Assembly: GCA_003157055.1 (NCBI GenBank)
Contig: PMIG01000366.1
Coordinates: 1 to 5,123, forward strand
Source: Bacteroidales bacterium
GTDB lineage: Bacteria > Bacteroidota > Bacteroidia > Bacteroidales > VadinHA17
Direction: 5' to 3'
Length of the DNA stretch: 5,123 bases
Each line of letters opens with the position of its first letter. Within the stretch, counting starts at the first letter, position 1. The translations under genes were made by a program, and so were the position numbers. The notes below the pieces were generated by a model that made no database searches, had not been told where the DNA came from, and saw only the letters and a program-made list of their open reading frames with translations. Below, one piece after another: positions 1-5,123 of this stretch.

Positions 1-2052
1 CAGAGAAGTGCAGGAAGCTGGAATTATTACAAAGATCCTGATCTTCTTGAATCGTTCTGGAAAGAAGGGATCAGTAGAAACCGGAATTATGAGAGTATAA
101 TTACTATAGGTCTCAGGGGAGCAAATGATACCCCAATGGCACCCGGAGGACCTGAAGCCAACAAAAGCCTTCTTGAGAAAATTGTCGAGGTAGAGCGAAA
201 GATAATTGCCGGGGAAATGAATCCTGACGTCACAAAGGTTCCGCAGCTATGGTGTTTGTACAAGGAGGTACAGGATTATTACAATGCCGGGATGAGGGTT
301 CCGGATGATGTTACACTGCTGTGGGCTGAGGATAACTGGGGCAACATAAGGCGCCTCCCGACAGCTGAAGAGAGAAAACGAAGCGGTGGAGCAGGTATCT
401 ATTATCATTTTGACTACCATGGAGGTCCCAGAAGCTACCAGTGGATAAATTCGAACCCGGTTCCGAAAATATGGGACCAGATGTCCCTTGCAAAACAATA
501 CGGCGCTGACAGGATATGGATCGTAAATGTTGGTCACTTTAAAGGTTATGAGTTCCCGATAGAATATTTTCTTGATCTTGCATGGAACACTGAACAATTG
601 ACCGGTGATAACATAGATGAATATACAAAGGATTGGGCTGCAAGGGAATTTGGCCCGGAGTTTGCTTCAGATGTTGCTGACATAATGTCGCTCTATACGA
701 AATACAACGGGCGCAGAAAACCGGAGCTTCTTTCACCTTCCACCTACAGCATAACCAGTTATAATGAAGGAGAAAAAGTAGTTAGTGATTATAACTCGCT
801 TGCAGTAAAAGCCGAGGAATTATATGAAAAGCTCCCTTCAGAGAAACATGATGCGTTCTATCAGCTTATCCTATTCCCGGTCAAAGCATCGGCCCTGGTG
901 AATGAACTATATGTCACTGCAGGTAAGAATGATCTTTATTTCAGACAGGGACGTGCCGCCACTAATACTTTGGCTGGTCATGCACGCCTGCTCTTCAGCC
1001 AGGACACCAGTCTGATGGGATATTATAATCGTAGTTTTGCCGGCGGAAAATGGAACCACTTTATGGACCAGTCGCATCTTGGTTATACTTCGTGGGCTGA
1101 TCCTCCGGTAAACAGTCTGAGAGCCATAAACCTGAAACAGGTTGATATTCCTGCCGGAGCAAAAATGGGGATCTCGGTTGAAGGTTCAGATGAAGCGTGG
1201 CCTGGTTCTGAGAATATACCCATCCTTCCTGAATTCGATGTTTATACAAATAAAAATAACTATATTGATATTTTTAACAGGGGAAATACACCTTTTAAGT
1301 TCACTGCATCATCTGATGATCCCTGGATAATAGTCAGCAAATCAAGCGGAAATATCGATGAGGGGGAACGGTTACTGGTCTCAGTGGACTGGGACAAAGC
1401 AGGGCGCGGACATACCACGGGAATTATAAGCATTTCAGGTGCGGGGACGACTGTAAATGTAAAAGTGCAAGCTTTTAAACCTGATCAACCGTTGCCCGAA
1501 TCTGTAAATGGATTCGTTGAAACCGAAGGAGTTGTTTCAATTGAAGCGGAACATTATTCTAAAAACACAGCCACAGGGAATCGTTACTGGAGCATAATTG
1601 AAAATTATGGCCATACTCTTTCCGCACTGAGGGCAAATGCTCCTGCAGATGTCCAGCCTGCTTCTCCGGGGATAGATTCTCCATGTCTGGAATATAACAT
1701 TTACTTTTTCAGTGTCGGAACTTTTGAAGTAAAGCCTGTTTTCTCTCCTACTTTAAACTTCATGCCAGGACGAGGGCTTCAATATGCTGTCTCATTTGAT
1801 GATCAGCCTGCACAGATACTGACCCTAGTTCCTGAAAACTACAACGCACAGAACGGAAATACCGACTGGGAAAAATCAGTAAGCGATAACTACAGGATGA
1901 GTCCATCTAATCACATGATAGCTTCTCCCGGATATCATACTTTAAAAATATGGATGGTCGATCCCGGAGTAGTGATCCAGAAAATTATAATTAATACAGG
2001 TGGTTTAAAATCAAGCTATCTTGGTCCTACAGAAAGTTATCACGGAAAATAG
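1..2052 (+). CDS. GH115 alpha-glucuronidase, 5'-partial
   Basis: The frame is open from base 1 to a TAG stop at 2050-2052, giving about 683 residues. The start is outside the window. The ATG at 136 is internal, because the 45 codons before it read as conserved GH115 sequence (TIGLRGANDTPM). Further family motifs, numbered from base 1, are DNWGNIRRLP (~111-120), YYHFDYHGGP followed by YQW (~134-148), WIVNVGHFKGYEFP (~173-186) and GKWNHFMDQSHLGYTSW (~349-365). A beta-sandwich stretch follows (~411-491), then the GH115 C-terminal domain (~506-670), which begins near VSIEAEHYS. GH115 enzymes remove glucuronic or 4-O-methylglucuronic acid from xylan, including from internal xylose residues. Family members usually have about 800-1000 residues, so the N-terminal domain and any signal peptide are missing. 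The usual NVGD motif reads NVGH here. The gene converges on a CE15 esterase and a GH3 enzyme, which supports a xylan role. Family assignment is firm; exact substrate is inferred. Confidence 0.93.
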   Translation, partial: QRSAGSWNYYKDPDLLESFWKEGISRNRNYESIITIGLRGANDTPMAPGGPEANKSLLEKIVEVERKIIAGEMNPDVTKVPQLWCLYKEVQDYYNAGMRVPDDVTLLWAEDNWGNIRRLPTAEERKRSGGAGIYYHFDYHGGPRSYQWINSNPVPKIWDQMSLAKQYGADRIWIVNVGHFKGYEFPIEYFLDLAWNTEQLTGDNIDEYTKDWAAREFGPEFASDVADIMSLYTKYNGRRKPELLSPSTYSITSYNEGEKVVSDYNSLAVKAEELYEKLPSEKHDAFYQLILFPVKASALVNELYVTAGKNDLYFRQGRAATNTLAGHARLLFSQDTSLMGYYNRSFAGGKWNHFMDQSHLGYTSWADPPVNSLRAINLKQVDIPAGAKMGISVEGSDEAWPGSENIPILPEFDVYTNKNNYIDIFNRGNTPFKFTASSDDPWIIVSKSSGNIDEGERLLVSVDWDKAGRGHTTGIISISGAGTTVNVKVQAFKPDQPLPESVNGFVETEGVVSIEAEHYSKNTATGNRYWSIIENYGHTLSALRANAPADVQPASPGIDSPCLEYNIYFFSVGTFEVKPVFSPTLNFMPGRGLQYAVSFDDQPAQILTLVPENYNAQNGNTDWEKSVSDNYRMSPSNHMIASPGYHTLKIWMVDPGVVIQKIIINTGGLKSSYLGPTESYHGK

Positions 2053-2111
2053 AAATAGTGAATAACGCTAAAACAGAATAAGATGCAAAAAGCTAAAAAT
2101 AAAACCAATTC

Positions 2112-2277
2112 ATGAAGTAAATTTGTCAATACTTCGGTAAAGGCATCTCTTTTTTCGGTTTTAGCTTTAAAAGGTATCCCGGCAAGTGCTATCGGGAAGA
2201 ATCCTTCCGACGATAGGATCAACATCGGATGGATCGGTAACGGAAAGCAGTTAGAAAATATAAGAACACTAAATTAA
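2112..2277 (+). pseudogene. N-terminal remnant of a Gfo/Idh/MocA-family oxidoreductase
   Basis: The frame from 2116 to a TAA at 2275-2277 reads SKFVNTSVKASLFSVLALKG, then IPASAIGKNPSDDRINIGWI and GNGKQ. This resembles the start of exported Gfo/Idh/MocA oxidoreductases of Bacteroidetes: a signal-like hydrophobic segment, a GKN-x(2)-DRI linker, and the first beta strand with its glycine-rich NAD(P)-binding loop (usually IGxIGxGxQG). The frame has no usable start codon, since TGA lies directly upstream at 2113-2115. An ATG at 2112-2114 is in another frame and meets TAA after two codons, which suggests a small indel or deletion where the twin-arginine motif would be. Similarity stops about 2250. 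The remaining ~350 residues of a normal enzyme are absent; eight unrelated codons and a stop follow. It lies 59 bp after GH115 on the same strand. The call rests on recognising the short motif by eye. Confidence 0.62.
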
Positions 2278-2330
2278 AACCTCTGTGGACTCAGTGGAAT
2301 TTTTTCAATTCTTTAAGTTACACTGAGGTT
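2278..2330 (-). terminator. Compound inverted repeat after the CE15 stop, probable minus-strand terminator
   Basis: Read on the minus strand, AACCTCAGTG (2330-2321) begins at the CE15 stop codon and can pair with CACAGAGGTT (2287-2278), with one mismatch. The following bases are TTAATTT, so the U-rich tail lies on the minus-strand side. A second pairing competes: 2321-2327 is a perfect complement of 2290-2296 (7 bp), and inside it 2297-2301 pairs with 2307-2311 (5 bp, 5-nt loop). The position and U-rich tail fit a terminator for the GH3-CE15 transcript. No similar tail exists on the plus side. The stem is AT-rich in its inner part and the long loop weakens the call. Confidence 0.45.
2281..2298. 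repeat. Two-copy 9-bp tandem repeat
   Basis: CTCTGTGGA is followed directly by CTCAGTGGA, with one difference. A diverged inverse copy, CACTGAGG, lies at 2321-2328. These units form the arms of the inverted repeat after the CE15 gene. From memory, CTCTGTGG-type units recur between genes in environmental Bacteroidetes and some other phyla, but this cannot be checked here. Confidence 0.5.
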
Positions 2331-3712
2331 CATTTGAAATATCTCTTTGCAAACTGGATAAAATACGGCCAGTTAGGTCCGGTTGTATGTCCTCCTGAAT
2401 GCTGCCTGAAAGCAATATCACCGTTGATAAGTGAAGTTTCAATTGCAGGCATCTCTGTAGTACCCATTCCTTTCTTACCAAGCAGTTCATAAACAGGACT
2501 TGCTAATGCGCCACCAAGGAACATGCCTTTTCCATCGACCCATCCTCCCTCAACCGTTGGTGAACCTGCACTTATAAATACCGGACGGGGAGCACACATA
2601 GCTACGAGCTCATGAGAATCGACGGGAAGATCATTCTGAGTTAAAGGATCTGCAGCATATTTTATAAAATTGCCTGCGAACCAGTGGTATTCACCTGAAC
2701 CTGCAAGATTTTCAACCTGTTCGCCGAATATACGACGGTATAGCTTTGTCCCTCCGGCTCCTGAAGAACCAATAAATCCTATAGCAAACCTTTCATCATA
2801 TGCCATAGTTACGATAGCTGCCTTGCCATATCTCGAAAGACCTTCAATTCCTACTTTCTTTGCATCAACGGTTTTGTCAGTTTCAAAGTAATCCATAGCC
2901 CTGTCAGCTCCCCAGGCCCAAGCCCTGAGTGAACCCCAGTCGTCGGGTGTACGGGGAGCTCCTTTATTAACAAGGCCAATGATGCCGCTTCTCAGTCCTG
3001 CACCATTATCAGCCTGGATGCTTCCGGGGGCAATTATTGCATAGCCCCAGCCAGCTTCAAGAACCTGCTGCTGCCATGTAGGACCGGCAGGCATCTGAGG
3101 TCTGGGAGTGGTCGGCTGCAGACGATTAGCCTGTATAGTTGCAGGTCGTGCTACTGCCTGGAAAATAAAACCGAATTCCATGATCACAGGTACAGGACCT
3201 TTTACTGCAACAGGTGTCGCCAGTGTAAGGTCAATGTTTACCAATATTGAAGGACACAGAGAGTTATCGACATGCCCACATAGTTTTTTGGCAACTACCG
3301 GTATTGTTCCGACAGTATCATTTGTGACACTTACCACTTCCCATGTAACTTTAGGAACGCTGGCAGGAACACGTCCATAAATCTCCCTGTCAAAATATTC
3401 CTTTATCTCAGGGCGGCGCTTGTCCCACCATACCTTTGCCGACTTTACCTTTTTCCCGTTATTCAGAATGAGCGGATCGGGAAGCGAAGAATACTGTGTT
3501 GCTTTTGCCTCATCGTTATTTGCTGCATTTGGTGCAGATGGTGTTCCCGACGGTCCCGGTCTTGTTGCCTTTATCCCGATAAGATCACACATATCCTTAT
3601 AATCTTTTTGTGTGAGCTGACGGATACTGTCCTGTGCCTGGCGGGAAAACTGTCCGGATGTTATCGTACTATAGAGAATTGCAAAACAAAGAGCACTGTA
3701 TATTTTTCTCAT
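2330..3712 (-). CDS. CE15 glucuronoyl esterase, secreted
   Basis: This 460-residue alpha/beta-hydrolase is predicted to cleave esters between lignin alcohols and (4-O-methyl)glucuronic acid on xylan. I chose the ATG at 3712-3710 because it gives a normal signal peptide (MRK, then hydrophobic IYSALCFAILYSTI, likely cut near TSG/QF). The frame also has an ATG at 3736, which would add eight residues before the positive charges. Motifs from the chosen start: LPDPL (~77-81), REIYGRVP (~109-116), WGSLRAWAWGADRAMDYFE (~259-277), nucleophile motif GLSRYGK (291-297, Ser293), GSSGAGG (315-321), HWF (343-345), CAPRPVFISAG (~373-383) and RQHSGGHT (436-443, probable catalytic His442). The fungal catalytic Glu lies 23 residues after the Ser and starts ESGAGG; here that position is Ser316. 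Glu388 or Asp393 in VEGGWVD may supply the acid. The gene follows GH3 by 45 bp in the same direction and is probably cotranscribed. The TGA stop is at 2332-2330. Confidence 0.92.
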   Translation of the reverse strand: MRKIYSALCFAILYSTITSGQFSRQAQDSIRQLTQKDYKDMCDLIGIKATRPGPSGTPSAPNAANNDEAKATQYSSLPDPLILNNGKKVKSAKVWWDKRRPEIKEYFDREIYGRVPASVPKVTWEVVSVTNDTVGTIPVVAKKLCGHVDNSLCPSILVNIDLTLATPVAVKGPVPVIMEFGFIFQAVARPATIQANRLQPTTPRPQMPAGPTWQQQVLEAGWGYAIIAPGSIQADNGAGLRSGIIGLVNKGAPRTPDDWGSLRAWAWGADRAMDYFETDKTVDAKKVGIEGLSRYGKAAIVTMAYDERFAIGFIGSSGAGGTKLYRRIFGEQVENLAGSGEYHWFAGNFIKYAADPLTQNDLPVDSHELVAMCAPRPVFISAGSPTVEGGWVDGKGMFLGGALASPVYELLGKKGMGTTEMPAIETSLINGDIAFRQHSGGHTTGPNWPYFIQFAKRYFK

Positions 3713-3721
3713 AAAATCACA

Positions 3722-3738
3722 TATTGCTATGGGCAATA
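3722..3738 (-). other. Small hairpin in the CE15 leader
   Basis: TATTGC (3722-3727) and GCAATA (3733-3738) form a perfect 6-bp inverted repeat with a 5-nt loop, ending 9 nt before the chosen CE15 start codon. It covers the alternative ATG at 3736. It could influence translation initiation, but a repeat this short may be chance. Confidence 0.25.
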
Positions 3739-3769
3739 AAACGCTTTATTTAAATAATCAAATAAGCGT
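3734..3769 (-). promoter_or_regulatory. Stem-loop spanning the GH3 stop codon, possible attenuator or processing site
   Basis: On the minus strand ACGCTT (3769-3764) pairs perfectly with AAGCGT (3746-3741). The stem extends by ATTT/AAAT with a single bulged A, giving 10 bp around an 8-nt loop. The GH3 TGA (3760-3758) is in the loop and the start of the stem lies in the last GH3 codons. After the stem the strand continues TTTATT, a short U-rich tract. The form is that of a weak intrinsic terminator or a 3'-end stabilising element between GH3 and CE15, which could make the two genes unequal in expression. The central 12 bp (3746-3757) are also a perfect AT palindrome. The stem is AT-rich, so strength is doubtful. 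Confidence 0.35.
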
Positions 3770-5123
3770 AATCACTTTACTCAGGATGCCGGGTTCACCT
3801 TTAATCGTTTTCGGGTCCGGCTGGTGTCCGCCTACAAATACTTCAAATTTGCCTGGTTTTACTTTTCTCTGATTATCATTATCAATTATTGAAAATGCAT
3901 CAGGAGAAAGTGTAAGAACAACACTTTTTGTCTCACCTGGGTCAAGGTGGATCCTCGTAAAACCTTTGAGGGCATGAATAGGAACAGGAACATCGGCAGT
4001 AAGATCTGACAAATAGAGCTCAACAACTTCATCTCCGGCAAGTTTCCCGGTATTCTTCACATTAACTGCAACTTTAACTGAATCTCCCTTATTAACAGTT
4101 TCTTTGACCTTCAGTTTTTTGTAACTAAAAGTAGTATAGCTAAGTCCGAATCCGAAAGGGAAGAGCGGTTCGCCGGTAAAATACCTGTAGGTTCTGTTTT
4201 TCATATTATAATCTTCGAAGGAAGGAAGATCATTGACTGATTTATAGAATGTTACAGGAAGACGTCCACCCGGGTTATAGTCCCCGAAGATCACATCGGC
4301 AAGAGCCTGCCCTGCTGCCTGGCCACCATACCATGTTTCAAGTATTGCAGGTATGTTATCCTTCTCCCAGTTAACAGCCAGAGCACTGCCATTAAGCAGC
4401 ACCAAAATGACCGGTTTGCCGAGAGCATAAATTGCCTTAATAAGATCCTGCTGAACATCCGGAAGATCTATCCTCACCCTGTCACCTCCTTTGAACCCAT
4501 CAACAGTGACCTTCATTTCTTCGCCCTCGAGTTTTGGGGTGATGCCCATACACATAATTATGATATTTGCCTTCCCGGCAACTTCAAGAGCTTCTTTCTT
4601 CAGCTCCTCCAGACTCTTTTCCCCGGGCATTCCCGCAGCCCATAGACAGCCCTGGGCATAAAGAACCTCAGAAAACCCTGCAAGTTTTTCTTTAATGCCA
4701 CGCAGAGGAGTGATCGGATCGGAAGGAGTCCCGTTATAGTTACAAAGAAGTACAAAAGTCTGGTCGGAATTCGGGCCGATAACAGCAACAGTTCCAACAT
4801 TCTTTTTAAGAGGGAGGATATCATTTTTGTTCTTGAGCAGAACAATTGATTTCTGTGCTGTCTCCCTGGCAAGTGCTTTGTTTTGTCCGCAATCCACCAC
4901 ACTGTAAGGTATCTTTGAATATTTCACCATCTCAGGCGGGTCAAACATGCCAAGCCTAAAACGTGCAGTGAAGAGTCTCTTTAAGGCAACGTCAATATCC
5001 TGTACAGTTATCAGGTTCTTCTCAAGCGATTCTGTCAGATTACGGTAGACTGAGGCACATTCAAGGTCAGTTCCGGATTTAACACCGAGAGCCGCAGCTT
5101 CAGCGGCTGTGGCAACTACCTTA
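3758..5123 (-). CDS. GH3 glycoside hydrolase (beta-xylosidase/beta-glucosidase type), 5'-partial
   Basis: About 454 residues are present, ending at TGA 3760-3758; the frame runs open off the right edge. The ATG at 4948 is internal, because the 58 codons before it are conserved GH3 sequence (SGTDLEC, then DIDVALKRLFTARFRLGMF). GH3 enzymes release terminal beta-linked xylose or glucose from oligosaccharides. Visible parts, numbered from the window edge: the end of the TIM barrel (~1-60), then the alpha/beta sandwich with KSIVLLKN (~91-98), KLEGEEM (~197-203, likely carrying the acid/base Glu) and WYGGQAAGQALADVIFGDYN (~264-283), then FPFGFGLSYTTFSY (~321-334) and a fibronectin III-like domain (~350-440) with GDEVVELYLSD. 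The barrel with the nucleophile Asp, about half of an ~860-890-residue enzyme, is outside, as is any signal peptide. The sequence recalls the bacterial and plant beta-xylosidase-like group, and the CE15 and GH115 neighbours favour xylan oligomers, but GH3 specificity cannot be read from this half. Confidence 0.93.
   Translation of the reverse strand, partial: KVVATAAEAAALGVKSGTDLECASVYRNLTESLEKNLITVQDIDVALKRLFTARFRLGMFDPPEMVKYSKIPYSVVDCGQNKALARETAQKSIVLLKNKNDILPLKKNVGTVAVIGPNSDQTFVLLCNYNGTPSDPITPLRGIKEKLAGFSEVLYAQGCLWAAGMPGEKSLEELKKEALEVAGKANIIIMCMGITPKLEGEEMKVTVDGFKGGDRVRIDLPDVQQDLIKAIYALGKPVILVLLNGSALAVNWEKDNIPAILETWYGGQAAGQALADVIFGDYNPGGRLPVTFYKSVNDLPSFEDYNMKNRTYRYFTGEPLFPFGFGLSYTTFSYKKLKVKETVNKGDSVKVAVNVKNTGKLAGDEVVELYLSDLTADVPVPIHALKGFTRIHLDPGETKSVVLTLSPDAFSIIDNDNQRKVKPGKFEVFVGGHQPDPKTIKGEPGILSKVITLI

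Noticed and set aside
136..138. ATG at 136 as the start of the GH115 gene
   Set aside because: The same frame is open to base 1 and the upstream residues match GH115, so the gene begins outside the window.
247..597. 116-codon minus-strand reading frame within the GH115 gene
   Set aside because: It lies wholly antisense to conserved GH115 motifs and shows no recognisable domain.
2067..2098. Short direct repeat GCTAAAA in the A-rich sequence after GH115
   Set aside because: Seven bases in AT-rich DNA is expected by chance, and I found no hairpin or T-tract there that would make a GH115 terminator.
2118..2125. TAAATTTG, matching the Bacteroidetes -7 box TAnnTTTG
   Set aside because: No matching TTTG box lies about 19-21 bp upstream, and the site falls within the fossil coding sequence with no gene downstream on that strand.
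2040..2225. 61-codon minus-strand reading frame over the GH115 end and intergenic region
   Set aside because: It overlaps the GH115 end and is antisense to the oxidoreductase remnant; its hydrophobic look is the complement of A-rich sequence, and no family pattern is visible.
3108..3380. 90-codon plus-strand reading frame within the CE15 gene
   Set aside because: It is antisense to well-conserved CE15 coding sequence and its translation shows no recognisable domain.
4946..4948. ATG at 4948 (minus strand) as the GH3 start
   Set aside because: The 58 codons upstream to the window edge are typical GH3 barrel sequence, so this Met is internal.

Overview
The window looks like part of a plant cell wall (glucuronoxylan) utilisation locus from a Bacteroidetes-like bacterium. 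This is inferred from the protein families, the mid-40s percent GC by eye, the lack of clear Shine-Dalgarno sequences, and a fossil gene start resembling Bacteroidetes Gfo/Idh/MocA proteins. The genus cannot be named. No SusC/SusD pair, regulator, tRNA, rRNA, CRISPR array or transposase gene is visible.

Layout: (1) 1-2052, plus strand: the C-terminal ~683 residues of a family GH115 alpha-glucuronidase whose start lies left of the window. (2) 2053-2329: intergenic. It holds a decayed N-terminal fragment of a Gfo/Idh/MocA-type oxidoreductase (about 2112-2277, plus strand), a 9-bp tandem repeat and a compound inverted repeat that probably ends minus-strand transcription. (3) 2330-3712, minus strand: a complete secreted carbohydrate esterase family 15 protein (glucuronoyl esterase). 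(4) 3713-3757: a short gap with two small hairpins. (5) 3758-5123, minus strand: the C-terminal half of a family GH3 glycosidase of the beta-xylosidase/beta-glucosidase type, whose start lies right of the window.

GH3 and CE15 read in the same direction 45 bp apart, so they are probably cotranscribed. GH115 is convergent to them. The three activities fit one substrate. The CE15 enzyme would cut esters between lignin and (4-O-methyl)glucuronic acid. GH115 would then remove the glucuronic acid side chain from xylan. GH3 could release xylose or glucose from the debranched oligomers. The combination is biologically coherent but made of known families. I see no evidence of a wholly new system. The less expected items are the fossil oxidoreductase start, the serine at the usual fungal acid position of the esterase, and the hairpins at the gene ends.
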